Origin: Thamnaconus septentrionalis
Taxonomy: Eukaryota; Chordata; Actinopteri; Tetraodontiformes; Monacanthidae
NCBI GenBank assembly: GCA_009823395.1
Contig: CM020501.1
Location: forward strand, 1,490,861 to 1,554,860
Direction of reading: 5' to 3'
DNA length: 64,000 nucleotides
This document shows positions 10,379 through 19,340 of this stretch, in pieces (position 1 is the stretch's first letter; each line of letters begins with the position of its first letter). Below the pieces are notes generated by a model. The model was given only the letters and a program-made list of their open reading frames with translations, was not told where the DNA came from and did no database searches. Made by a program: the position numbers and the translations under genes.

Positions 10379-10918
10379 TTAAGATGTTTACAGGAACATA
10401 TGAAGCGTCACGCCACTTGCCGCCACCGCTGCTGCGCTCTGATTGGACGCAGACTCGCCTACTTTAAAATAACTGATATTTGACTGAGATGATCCACAGC
10501 AGATTTCATTTCCTTACTCAAGACGAGACTTTCAGCAGGAGGAGAATGAGGGAATGGGGGTGCGTGTGGGCGGGTGATGGTGACCAGACCCCCGAGCCCA
10601 CCCACCCCTCCTCCTCCTACTACTACTACTCAACCCCTCCCACACCCACTGCCGCCACCCGCCACGCATGCCGTTCCCAGGTTGCGACGCCTCCTAATTA
10701 AAATGTCCTTCCTCATTATCATCGATTGCCCCGCGTAGCTTTTTTTTTTTTTTTTTTTTTGGAAAACAAGTGCAGCAGCGGCGAGCGCTGGCAGCGGGCG
10801 CCACTCACCGCCCAAATATAGACATGTGACACCGGGTCTTTAGCCCCCCGTCAGATGGTCCCGCTCGGACATGAGAGCGAGGAAAAGTGGGGCAGCAGCC
10901 GAGTCTCCCCAGTGGACG
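10379..10918. other. unassigned; T20 run
   Basis: Unique DNA with CCAAT-like CTGATTGGACG at 10439, TACT repeats at 10616-10630 and a T run at 10739-10760. Nothing is assignable. Confidence 0.4.
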
Positions 10919-11003
10919 CACACACACACACACACACACACACACTTCGAAGACCGCAGATGGCCAGTGCCCCATTCCAGGGTTCATCAGCCACAAGAAG
11001 AAG

Positions 11004-11035
<32 letters not shown>
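10919..11035. repeat. two (CA)n tracts
   Basis: (CA)13 at 10919-10945 and (CA)14 at 11007-11034, separated by about 60 bp of unique DNA. Confidence 0.92.
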
Positions 11036-11036
<1 letters not shown>

Positions 11037-11373
11037 CACGTGGAAAGTGAGAGAGAGGAAGAAAAAAAAACTTCCACTCATTAACGGTATGATTTATTCA
11101 TTAACAAGTGTGTGTTTGTCGGGAAAGTTTCCTGTTTAAAACCGTCGCCGGCTACATTTGTCAGGGGCTTTAACTAAACCACGTTTCAGTTCAATTAATT
11201 TTGTAATTCCTTGAAAATTTGGTTTAAAAAATAAGAATTTTAGACAAGATATATTATTTTTTTGTGCTTCTTAAATGTATTGGTGGATGTTTTCTGTCTG
11301 TAATACGGATGAAGAGGAACAAAGTCGACCGATTGAAACTAAACTGCGATATTTGGACCGCCTACAAGACCGT
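11036..11373. other. unassigned AT-rich sequence
   Basis: Unique AT-rich DNA including CAGTTCAATTAATTTTGTAA near 11187-11206. No gene or repeat is recognised. Confidence 0.4.
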
Positions 11374-11391
11374 CCCACAGGGGGCGCTGTC
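11374..11391 (+). promoter_or_regulatory. CTCF-like motif
   Basis: CCACAGGGGGCGCTGTC matches the core CAGGGGGCGCT exactly. Confidence 0.5.
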
Positions 11392-11556
11392 ACTTTCAAT
11401 CACTTTCAAGTGGTATATTGGCCCTTAAAGCTAGAAAAGCGCGCAGGAAGTCAATCGATGCTGAATGGGCTCATAAAGTTCACATACTTCACATTAGCAA
11501 AAATGAAGTTTTCCTTTGTGTCGCGGGCCAATTAAGAGTAGAAGATTAGCAGCTAG

Positions 11557-11577
11557 CAGCAGCAGGGGGCGCTACAG
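11557..11577 (+). promoter_or_regulatory. CTCF-like motif
   Basis: AGCAGCAGGGGGCGCTACAG matches the consensus CCAGCAGGGGGCGCT with one change. It lies 180 bp from the previous motif in the same orientation. Confidence 0.55.
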
Positions 11578-11652
11578 CACCCCCCTCACCCTCCAGCCGG
11601 TGGCGGTGCCGGTCCAGTCCGACCCAGCGCCAGCTAGGAAAGACTGGCGACC

Positions 11653-11736
11653 GCAACATGTTGCCATCAATCATTCATCAGCCAATGTGGCCGTGCTGCC
11701 ACGTCAGCCGATCAATAATTCATGGCAACATATTGC
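11653..11736 (-). other. 84-bp imperfect palindrome (stem-loop)
   Basis: Arms 11653-11679 and 11710-11736 match at 23 of 27 positions as an inverted repeat. The 30-nt loop carries its own perfect 5-bp stem (GTGGC/GCCAC). On the minus strand two of the four mismatches become G:U pairs, so RNA from that strand would fold better. Each arm begins with a near-perfect palindrome (GCAACATGTTGC; GGCAACATATTGCC) resembling p53-family and RFX half-sites. It could be a miRNA-like precursor, a paired binding site or a small MITE relic. Confidence 0.55.
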
Positions 11737-11739
11737 CTT

Positions 11740-12342
11740 CCATCAACCTTTTTTTTCCTTTCTTTAAAAAAAAAATTACATAAATTATTTTTTTCCTTAC
11801 TAAGATGATGATCAATTTTTTTCAGTTTTTTCCTCTTTTCGCCGGCTTTGGAAAATATGAGTGTGTTTTCAATGCACGGTGGAGGCTTTGACGGACAGAT
11901 GGACAGACGAATGGACAGACAGACCAACCCGAGCGGTGGTGGTGGGGTTGGTGGGGGTTGGAGGGGGCTCGGGGTGGGGGGCTGGGGGGGCATGGTGCCG
12001 GCTGGCGTGGCAGGAGAGAGGGAGCATCTGCCGGCGGGTTTGAGGAGCAGCCACGGCTTCTGTGGATCAGGATCTCCCTCGGCGCCGGTGGCGGGCCGAG
12101 AGGGGGCGCCGCCCGTGCCAACGGGTTGGGGAGGGCGATGGGGGAGGGAGGAGGAGGCCAGGGGGATGGGGGGGCGTCTCACCAACCACTCAACACATTA
12201 TCACCTCGTAAAAGCTGATAAATATCTCCGAGCTAACCGAGTTAATAAAAAATATTTTCACATAGAATTTTCAAATGTTTGTTTTTTCCTGTGATTCAGG
12301 GGGCCACTTCCTCACGCAAAACACTACAATTATATCCAATGA
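11740..12342. other. unassigned G-rich and unique sequence
   Basis: A/T runs to 11830, GGAC/AGAC repeats at 11890-11930, then G-rich DNA with G-quadruplex potential at 11935-11990. Near 12095-12113 a GAGAGGGGGCGCCG word weakly resembles CTCF. AT-rich DNA closes the stretch. Confidence 0.4.
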
Positions 12343-12775
12343 AGTGGAAAAAAGAAGAAGAAGAAAAGCAAGTAGAGGAAGAAAAACAAGTAGAAGAAGA
12401 AGAAAATGTCAGAGGAAGAAAAAGAAAAAGTAGAAGAAAGAAAAGGAAGTTGAAAAAGAAAAAGAGGAAGTAGAATAAGTAATAGAATTAGAGGAAAAAG
12501 AGGAAGTAGGAGAAGTGAAAAGAAGTAAAAGAAGAGGAAGTAAACGTAAGAAGAAAAAGGGGTAGTCGAAGAAGAAAATAGAATTAGAGGAGAAAAAGAA
12601 AAGAAGGAAATAGAATTAGAAGAAGAAAGAGGAAGTAGAAGTAAAAAGTAGTAGAAGAGAAAGTAGAAGAAGTAAAACAAAGTTGAAGAAGAAAAAGAAA
12701 ATAGAAGGAAAAAGAAGTAGAAGAAGAAAAGGATGAAGCACAAGAAAGAAAAAGTTGCTACTAAGAGAGAAAAAA
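12343..12775. repeat. degenerate (GAAGAA/GTAGAA)n purine-rich array
   Basis: About 430 nt of A/G-rich plus strand with scattered T, built of AGAAGAAG and AGTAGAAG words. The Ser/Phe-rich minus-strand frame across it is a by-product. Confidence 0.85.
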
Positions 12776-12814
12776 AACTGTGCAGATGCCTGCGAACGAC
12801 CAAATAAATAAATA

Positions 12815-12960
12815 CATAAAGATGAGGGAGCTGAGCGTGACGTGCAGTCGCTGCGATGACTCAGACTTTAATGGCCGTCACGGAGTCCAGCAGCAGAATC
12901 TGCAACAGTCATAAATCAAAAGAAGCAACTGATTGCGTGAGAAAATGAACAGTGATGGTC
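12815..12960. promoter_or_regulatory. candidate conserved non-coding element with AP-1/MAF-like site
   Basis: Unique island after the purine array. TGACTCA (AP-1 consensus, 12857-12863) is preceded by GCGA in a MAF-like arrangement. It is followed by ACTTTAATGGCCGTCACGG and GTCATAAATCAAAAG (CDX/HOX-like TCATAAA). Confidence 0.42.
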
Positions 12961-13241
12961 AGGAGGCCAGCGTGAAAGGCCGGGATTTCACGTCCTGTAT
13001 TCTGTTCACCAGCGGAATTTCTTTTTATTTCTTTTTTTCAACTACACACGCACGCACAACAATGAATCAGTCGGAGGAGGGAGGGGACGGGACGGACGGT
13101 CGGCCAGTCGGGGCCTCGTGCTTTCAGACAAAAAATAGGAAGAAAATGCGCGTCGTCGGAAGGTGAAGTGCGGCTCCTCCTCCTGACCGCAAACATCAAA
13201 ACCCTCTGCTGTCGTCAGCGACAGGAAGCAGGAGATTAGAG
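12961..13241. other. unassigned unique sequence
   Basis: Ordinary sequence with T-rich DNA near 13018-13040 and CpG-rich DNA near 13080-13170. No gene is recognised. Confidence 0.4.
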
Positions 13242-13301
13242 GAGAAGAAGAAGAAGAAGAAGAAGAAGAAGAAGAAGAAGAAGAAGAAGAAGAAGAAGAA
13301 G
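13242..13301. repeat. (GAA)20 microsatellite
   Basis: Sixty uninterrupted nt of GAA, a repeat type that can form sticky or triplex DNA. Confidence 0.95.
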
Positions 13302-13550
13302 CCTTGAAGGGCCAGAGTTCAACACACACACACTAACACAAACGCACACACACAGCCCACAGCTACTCCTACTGGTTATCTGAGAAGAGACTGGAGGGGG
13401 GGTGGAGGGGGAAGTGAGGGGGGCTGTATTTGACCACAGGGGAGGCCTGTCATTGGCCCAGATAGTTCTGCTCATTGCTCCTGCTTGACTCCACCAACAC
13501 GTTTTACATATTCAGAGAGGGAATCCGAGATGAAGTGGGGGTCCCTCCTT

Positions 13551-13615
13551 TGTTCTGTGTGTGTGTGTGTGTGTGGACGGCCGGGTGCAGGGGCCGCCGC
13601 TGCTCCTTGAAGTGG

Positions 13616-13657
<42 letters not shown>

Positions 13658-13786
13658 GTATATGTATATGTGTGTATATATATATATACATATATGTGTT
13701 GGTGGGGGTGGAGGTGGAGGTGTTGGGGGTAAACAGGATTAGCGTTATCGACTGCACTTGCAAGGGAATGCACCCGTACATATATG

Positions 13787-13823
<37 letters not shown>

Positions 13824-13825
13824 AC
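13551..13825. repeat. compound GT / CA / TA / CA microsatellites
   Basis: (GT)n at 13556-13575, (CA)n at 13620-13651 running into TATATG at 13652-13700, GGTGGGGGT-rich DNA, then (CA)n at 13788-13821. GT and CA arms could pair with each other. Confidence 0.9.
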
Positions 13826-14200
13826 CAACACATACACACGTGTGCAAGCATCGCGCAAGTGAAACATGAAAAAGCAAAGCAATAAAACGCAACCCCCCCC
13901 CCCCCAATCCGGGCGAAGCGACGCTGAATGGAGCCGTGATTGACCCGAGCATGGCGACTCATAACGGCGCCGCACAGCGGTTTAAGGGAAGAGGTGGGAG
14001 GGAGGAGCGGGGGGGCGTCAGATGTTCTGCACCTCAGCTGCAACCAAGCAGACGATCAGTTTCAAACCCACTTCCATTGGTAGATAAACTGAACGCCCCC
14101 CTCCCCCGAGAACTGAAGAATGAAACGTGATTTTGTGAAATGGGGCGTCCTGAACGCCCCCCCTCCTCCCCACAGGATCCCAACACACACACACACAAAC
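13826..14200. other. unassigned, with C14 run and short CA repeat
   Basis: C-run at 13891-13904, unique GC-rich DNA, C-rich DNA at 14096-14170 and CA repeat at 14182-14206. Confidence 0.45.
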
Positions 14201-14206
14201 ACACAC

Positions 14207-14320
14207 GCTAGCGGATGGCGCTAATTTCACAAACACGGCCTCCTCGACGCAGAGTTCAGGAAGTTGATTTATCGTCGGAGCTGCTGGAGTTAATTGCAGA
14301 GCGCGACACCAATCACTCTT
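14207..14320. promoter_or_regulatory. candidate regulatory island
   Basis: Unique CpG-containing block with GGCGCTAATTTCAC, GTTGATTTATCG and GAGTTAATTGCAGAG before a T run. Called on motif density only. Confidence 0.33.
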
Positions 14321-14352
14321 TTTTTTTTACCCCCTTGCGAAGGCGGCGGCAG

Positions 14353-14466
14353 TGTGTGTCTGTGTGTACACACGAATGTATGTGCGTGTGCGTGTGTGTG
14401 TTTGTGTGATTTCCAGGGCGGCGTATTAGATCGACCCCCAGCGTAAACAAACAAACAAACAAACAC
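14353..14466. repeat. (GT)n and (CAAA)n
   Basis: GT-rich DNA with TACACACG interruptions at 14353-14408, then five CAAA units at 14447-14466. Confidence 0.85.
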
Positions 14467-14670
14467 ATTCATATCTCCCGTATTTATTCATCAATGTTTC
14501 AGATTGCGGCCCGCCTCCCAGATTGCCCTCTTCTTCTTCTTCTCCTCCTTCCTCCTCGGGTTGCTTATTTATTTTTTTATATCTTCTGCCTGCCGAAGAT
14601 TCAATAAGTTGACAGAAACATTGTCAACGCCGGGGCGTCGCTTTATATCTTCCGCTGCCAACAAATCTGT
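14467..14670. promoter_or_regulatory. candidate conserved non-coding element with GTTGACA/TGTCAAC palindrome
   Basis: Unique block with TATTTATTCATCAATG and, at 14608-14628, a perfect 7-bp inverted repeat GTTGACA and TGTCAAC around a 7-bp spacer. The spacer region contains ACAGAAACATTGT, two SOX-like half-sites facing each other, and a TGACAG TALE word. A CTT/CCT run at 14530-14556 interrupts the block. Confidence 0.42.
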
Positions 14671-14718
14671 CTGGGGGGGGTGGGGTGGGGGGATGTGTTA
14701 AACACACACACTCACTCA

Positions 14719-14720
<2 letters not shown>

Positions 14721-14757
<37 letters not shown>
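14721..14757. repeat. (CA)18 microsatellite
   Basis: CA units following CTCA repeats at 14709-14722. Confidence 0.95.
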
Positions 14758-14760
<3 letters not shown>

Positions 14761-14774
14761 GCCTGCCTTCTGGA

Positions 14775-15010
14775 GCCCTCTTCTTCTCCTCCTTCTCCTC
14801 TTCCTCCTCTTTCCTCTTCTCCTCCTCCTCCTCTCTCCTTCTCGTCCTTCTCCCTCATCCTCCTCCCTCATCCTCCTCCTCTTCCTCCTCCTCCTGCTCG
14901 TCGTGCTCTTCTCCTCCTCTTCCTCCTCCTCCTCTTCCTCCATCCTCCTCCTTCTCCTCTTCCTCCTCTTCTCCTCCTCTTCCTCCTCCTCCTGCTCGTC
15001 GTGCTCGGCA
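14775..15010. repeat. pyrimidine-rich (TCC/TTC)n array
   Basis: About 235 nt of C/T plus-strand sequence with two CTGCTCGTCGTGCTC insertions at 14895 and 14992, indicating an internal duplication of about 97 bp. Confidence 0.88.
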
Positions 15011-15151
15011 GCATCCATCTTGATTAGGGAGACAGAAATGCTTCCATAATGATCTGCAGGAGGCGCTCGTCACGAGTTTGTCAAAAAAACACAGTAAATG
15101 TCAGAGCCCTGCCGGTGGTGTCTAACTATCTGCCCGAGTGACGCGGCCTCA

Positions 15152-15204
<53 letters not shown>

Positions 15205-15330
15205 CCCGCCACACTTGGCCGATGACACGGCAGCCTCTTATTGCAGCCAGAGTGGAGTGGAGAGCAAGCAGCTGCAAAGCCACGACAGTCAGTGTGTGTG
15301 TGTGTGTGTGTGTCTTTGCATGCAGTGTGG
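15011..15330. repeat. (CA)20 and (GT)12 with unique spacer
   Basis: Unique DNA to 15150, (CT)n into (CA)n at 15152-15202, unique spacer, then (GT)n at 15293-15313. Confidence 0.85.
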
Positions 15331-15462
15331 AGGTGTGTGTGCGCCTGGCATCTGATGCACGTGCACATACACACACACACAGGAAGGTGGAAGGGCCTGC
15401 GAGGCTCTGAGCTGCTTCAGGAGCTCCTTCCTGTTGAACGACTCAGTAATAATGAAAAAAAT
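15331..15462 (+). repeat. unrecognised dispersed repeat 'family 1', copy A
   Basis: A GT-rich arm, CCTGGCATCTGATGCAC and a CA-rich arm form an imperfect hairpin head. They are followed by a tail with AGGGCCTGC, GAGGCTCTGAG, TGCTTCAGGAGCT, GTTGAA and CTCAGTA (15381-15460). The same order recurs at 35583-35734 at roughly 85 percent identity by eye. I do not recognise the family. Confidence 0.7.
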
Positions 15463-15604
15463 GAAAAAGAAACTTAGCTGTGTTGGTTTTGGTTGGATGT
15501 TGGAGGAGGGGGGGGGGGGGTCGACCGGTTCAGACTGGTCCAGACTTGATCAGTCGTGACATCACGCCACTCAGCGTCCTCCCGGCCAGCAGGAGCAGCC
15601 GTAT
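15463..15604. other. unassigned sequence
   Basis: Short unique DNA with a G13 run at 15509-15521. No feature. Confidence 0.4.
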
Positions 15605-15623
15605 TATTTGTTTCAAACAAATA
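15605..15623. promoter_or_regulatory. perfect forkhead-type palindrome
   Basis: TATTTGTTT, C, AAACAAATA: 9-bp perfect arms around one base. Each arm is a strong forkhead (FOX) core on opposite strands. Surrounding sequence to 15790 is unique and AT-rich. Confidence 0.5.
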
Positions 15624-15964
15624 TTTTTTCATTTAAAATGCTTTTTCATTTCAACCTCCTGAAAAGTAAGGTTTTGCATCCGCGTGTTGAATTCTCCCAA
15701 AGACACATTTTGGAGTTTTTTGTTTTTTCAATGCAGAAAATGCTTTTTGACGCAATTTTTCTGCAGCTCGGAGGAAGAAAACGGATCTGAAAATCCTGTT
15801 CAACTCCACAAACAGCAGGTAAACCATTTTTTTCCTCTGTTTTCGACCTGCAAACGTCTCCTCCCGACACGCAACAGGACTCCTCAACAACACCCCCCCC
15901 CGCCCCGCCTTTTCACCGCTTCTCCTCCTTGTCGTTAAAAAAAGAAAAAGGGAAAAAAAAAAAA
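15624..15964. other. unassigned AT-rich unique sequence
   Basis: AT-rich DNA with ATTTAAAATGC and repeated AATGC words, then C-rich and A-rich runs after 15890. No gene. Confidence 0.4.
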
Positions 15965-16090
15965 GAGGCTTTTAAATCCTCACTTTCTCCCGTCTGACCC
16001 CTCGGGGCTCACATTATAATGAGCGTTATCGCATAATGGAGGAGTTAAAAGACAATTTATGACCTAAACAGAAATCATAATTATCAGTGG
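15965..16090. promoter_or_regulatory. candidate conserved non-coding element
   Basis: Unique, repeat-free block between A runs. It contains the perfect palindrome CATTATAATG (16012-16021), GTTATCGCATAATGG, ACAATTTATGACC (HOX9-13-like TTTATGAC) and ATCATAATTATCAG. This is one of the strongest islands by motif density. Confidence 0.5.
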
Positions 16091-16105
16091 GGCGTAAAAA
16101 AGAAA

Positions 16106-16136
<31 letters not shown>

Positions 16137-16254
16137 GGTGGGTAAGGAAAAAAAACTCAGGAATGAAGGAAGCTGAAAGGAGGAGGAGAAGAAAAGAGTC
16201 AGGTTGTGTATTTATTCACGTCGGCCGCTTCAATCAGCTATTGTGTGCCTACAG

Positions 16255-16255
<1 letters not shown>
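16091..16255. repeat. A-rich runs
   Basis: A5-A23 runs at 16097-16137 and 16149-16156, then short unique DNA. Confidence 0.6.
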
Positions 16256-16289
<34 letters not shown>

Positions 16290-16495
16290 GCGTGGCCGTG
16301 CGGTGCCTTTATAATTTAAATGTTAATGACATCACAGGTTTCACTCCTTCAGTCGGAGGCTTTTGGACTCGATGGCGCTCACAAATGCAGACTGGCAGGT
16401 ACTAAACGCTAAACGAGTGGAATTCCTCTTTAAAATGCTAATGAGGTGAGTGTGTGTGTGTGTGTTTGTGTGCACACGTGTGTGTATCTGTGCTT

Positions 16496-16549
<54 letters not shown>

Positions 16550-16620
16550 ACTTCACAGCCAGGCAAGGCAGGCAGGCGGCGGCCGCTGCGTATGCATGAG
16601 CGCCAGTTTGCATGCGTGTT

Positions 16621-16678
<58 letters not shown>
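16256..16678. repeat. four CA/GT microsatellites
   Basis: (CA)15 at 16256-16285; (GT)n at 16450-16470; (GT)24 at 16498-16546; (GT)26 at 16627-16678. Unique segments between hold AAAATGCTAATGAGG at 16432-16446 and a GGCAGGCGGCGGCC stretch. Confidence 0.93.
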
Positions 16679-16679
<1 letters not shown>

Positions 16680-16811
16680 CCGCAGCCTCTAAATGAACTG
16701 CCAGCCCGTCGATACGATTAGGGCCGCCTGACCTTTTCTGAGACCCGCCGACATCCTGCGCAGGATCCGCTTCATTACGGGGGCAACGCTGGCACCACGC
16801 CCGCAAAATCC

Positions 16812-16860
16812 TCTTCTTCTTCTTCTTCTTCTTCTTCTTCTTCTTCTTCTTCGTCTTCTT
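16812..16860. repeat. (CTT)16 microsatellite
   Basis: CTT/TTC units with one TCG variant near the end. Confidence 0.93.
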
Positions 16861-17392
16861 CATCTGTTTCTTTTCCTCCCCTGTCAGCCAGACAAAAAGT
16901 CGGTCAGAGAAAAACAAGAAGGAGGAGAAGAGGAAGAACGTGGACAAAGACGGTTGAAGACCCAGAGGTGCGACCACCGCGGTGCTGTAGCCGCAGGGTG
17001 ATGCTAACGGTCGCTAACGGAAACAGTTTCAGTTGGTAAACGCGGGCGACGACCTCCAGGGGTAGGAGAGGTGGGGGGGGGGGGGCTCTGCGAGGATGGG
17101 GCAGGGGCGGGGCTCTTTTCACATTTTCACACATCCATCAAGCGGAAGGGAGGAAGAATCTCGGAACTCGAGTCACACCAACATCCACGCTGACACACTC
17201 ACACACTTCCTGTTTCCCCCACGCATTAAGCCCCGCCCTCTTTCTTTCCCTCCAGGGATGCTGATTGGTCCTGTCCTGCCTCAAAACACGTTTTCAATGA
17301 TTTAAATAAATTAAGCTTTAAAAAGGCTACAGCCGTATTTAAAGCGTTTAAATGCTGTTTTTTTTAGACCTCCTCCTCCTCCTACTACTACT
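16861..17392. other. unassigned unique sequence
   Basis: CpG-containing unique DNA, G12 run at 17073-17084 and AT-rich ATGATTTAAATAAATTAAGC at 17297-17316. No gene is supportable. Confidence 0.4.
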
Positions 17393-17443
17393 ACACACAC
17401 ACACGCACGCACGCACACACACACGCACGCACACACACGCGCA
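17393..17443. repeat. (CA)n with CGCA variants
   Basis: Alternating CA and CG units over 50 nt. Confidence 0.9.
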
Positions 17444-17582
17444 CCCACCCGCCGTCTCCTCGGCTTCCCGGTGAGCCGGCGAGCATCTTGAGCCGGCACA
17501 AACGTGGACCGAGCCGCCGCGTTGGCCGCCGTCCAAACCTCCGACTGGCGTCTTCTGGGAGAACAAGAGGAGAAATGGAACA

Positions 17583-17650
17583 ACTGGTTTTAATGAAACA
17601 ATTACAAGACACTAATTATTATGTTAATGTTTTGCTACTATCATCAGCCA
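17583..17650. promoter_or_regulatory. candidate conserved non-coding element
   Basis: A compact AT-rich block in GC-rich surroundings: TTTTAATGAAACAATTAC, GACACTAATTATTATG, GTTAATGTTTTGC. It has three homeodomain ATTA cores plus SOX-like AACAAT within 60 bp. Confidence 0.45.
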
Positions 17651-17692
17651 CCGCTAACAGCCTCGCGCACCCAGAGGTTCACAGCCCGCCGA

Positions 17693-17696
<4 letters not shown>

Positions 17697-17726
<30 letters not shown>

Positions 17727-17805
17727 CTGTGTGTGTGTCTCACAGCTAGGTGGGAAGATTTTTCAATCGGCAGCTGTGTGTGTGTGCGCGTGTGTGTGTG
17801 TGTGT
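17697..17805. repeat. two (GT)n tracts
   Basis: (GT)n at 17697-17738 and 17774-17805 with GCGC and CTGT variants. Confidence 0.92.
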
Positions 17806-17814
17806 TGAAATGTA

Positions 17815-17930
17815 AAAAGGGCCACAAAGCGCCGGCTGTTGTCATTGAATGTCAGGTACATTAATTCCCATAATGCTCAGCGCAAATAAATTAGCAGCAG
17901 GGTTGCTGGTGATTCAAAGCCATCAGTTTA
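17815..17930. promoter_or_regulatory. candidate conserved non-coding element
   Basis: Unique island between GT repeats with GTTGTCATTGAATG, GGTACATTAATTCCC, ATAATGCTCAGCGC and AAATAAATTAGCAGC. The block is free of simple repeats and dense in TAAT words. Confidence 0.45.
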
Positions 17931-17932
17931 AG

Positions 17933-18090
17933 GTGTGTGTGTGTGTGTGTGGTGGAAGGGAAGGGCTCAGGAGACAGGCCTGCAGGCAAGAACACACACA
18001 CACACACACACACGCACAAAGAGCAAATACACACATGCATCACGCAGACGCATGAGCAGGCACATGTAAATGCATGCATCACACACGCGC
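17933..18090. repeat. (GT)9 and (CA)11 with CACATG-rich DNA
   Basis: (GT)n at 17933-17950, (CA)n at 17992-18013 and imperfect CACACATGCATCAC words to 18090. Confidence 0.85.
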
Positions 18091-18339
18091 ACAGAGGATG
18101 AGCATCCTTTGTTAACAGTGCGGTGTGTTTAAGGGGAGCCGTGCAGCCCTGCGGGCTGAAAGGTTACAGCCACACACTGAAACAACACAAACTGAGAATA
18201 AATAACAGCGTACACACAGAAACACAGCCTCACAACACTGACGGGTTCAGGATGCTCGGCTCTCATTGGCTCTTCCAGTCAGTGGCTCTAACTGACTGGG
18301 CGAGGAGGAGGAGGAGGAGGAGGGGAGGAGGAAGGCCTC
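18091..18339. other. unassigned unique sequence
   Basis: Ordinary sequence with a CCAAT-like TCATTGGCTC at 18263 and (GGA)n at 18302-18330. Confidence 0.4.
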
Positions 18340-18425
18340 TTGTTTCTAAATTATTCATGGTTTTAAATCATCTACGTTATTATATCTCAGTTTCAGCAAT
18401 AAAATGCAAAATATAAAACCAATGT
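18340..18425. promoter_or_regulatory. candidate regulatory island
   Basis: AT-rich block TAAATTATTCATGG, TTAAATCATC, GTTATTATATCTC and CAATAAAATGC, sharply bounded by GGA repeat on the left. Confidence 0.35.
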
Positions 18426-18685
18426 TCTTCCTGCTGGGTGGAGAAGAAGCAGCAGGAAATGAAGCCCTTGCGTTTTATTTCCGAGGGCCTCTCGAAGTGT
18501 GAGGAGCCGCCTCGCGCTCCTCCAAGAACCAACCAGAGGTCCCGCTTCTCCGCGGTGGGCGGGGCTTCCCGCTCGGTGGGACTACCTGGCTGAGTGACGG
18601 CTCAAAGGGCGGCGGCTGAATGCACCGCCCCACCTCCCCCGACTCCTGGCCGGGGGCCACGGAGGCTCTTGGCCGCCGGCAGCCG
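18426..18685. other. unassigned GC-rich sequence
   Basis: CpG-rich DNA with KLF/SP1 GGGCGGGGC at 18557. No exon is supportable. Confidence 0.4.
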
Positions 18686-18689
18686 CCCT

Positions 18690-18832
18690 GATTGAAACCT
18701 GTTTAGCAGCGAGCGCTAATTTCATTACATGGTGTCGGGGGCCCCGCTTTGAACCTGCAGCACAGTGACAAGAGGAGAAAGGGAGTTTTATTATTTCATA
18801 CGCCTGACGTCTGTCAGATGCGTTGACAGGCT
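18690..18832. promoter_or_regulatory. candidate conserved non-coding element with paired TALE sites
   Basis: CTGATTGAAACCTG, GCGCTAATTTCATTACATGG, TTTTATTATTTCATACG, then CTGTCA (18811) and TGACAG (18824) 13 bp apart in opposite orientation. TALE (MEIS/PKNOX/TGIF) words next to a HOX-like TTTTATTA suggest a HOX-cofactor element. Function is inferred. Confidence 0.45.
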
Positions 18833-19340
18833 CCGCCCCCTCCTGGCGGGAAACAATCGACGCCCTCGGGGCCAAAACCTTTCATTTCCCCGCCGGTGCA
18901 GCCGGTGGGCTTCTTCCCATGGATGGGTGCAGAGGTGGGGGATGGAGGGCGGAGCTCCGTCTGAGAGCAAAGACTTTTTCTTGGCCCGAGGAGGAAACTT
19001 TGTCTTTTGTGTCGGCGGGGGCTGCCTGGGGTTTGATCTTTGGCCTCCGAGTCCAGCAGGACACAGGTGGACGTCTTTCACACACACACACACACACACA
19101 CTTGAACAGAGACACTTGAACACACACTCTTAGTCTCAGGCCAACCAGGATGAGGAGAGGCAGCGTGAAGGTAACTTTGCAAAGTTCCCACACGGTGAAT
19201 ATTCATGAGAAATGAAGCGACGTGCAGAAGATCAAAGAGTGCCACCTCTTCCTCTTCCTCTTCCTCTTCTTCCTCTTCCTTTTTCGACTTCCTTCTCCTT
19301 TGCCTTCTTATTCCTCTTCCTCCTTCCACCATCTCCCAAC
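18833..19340. other. unassigned sequence with (CA)n and (TTC)n
   Basis: GC-rich unique DNA, (CA)11 at 19079-19101, an island GTGAATATTCATGAG (near-palindromic) at 19194-19208 with AGATCAAAG (TCF/LEF-like) at 19229, then CTT/CCT repeats at 19241-19325. Confidence 0.5.

Noticed and set aside
14680..15027. Ser/Pro/Leu-rich frames after the CA repeat
   Set aside because: They translate a CA repeat followed by a TCC array.
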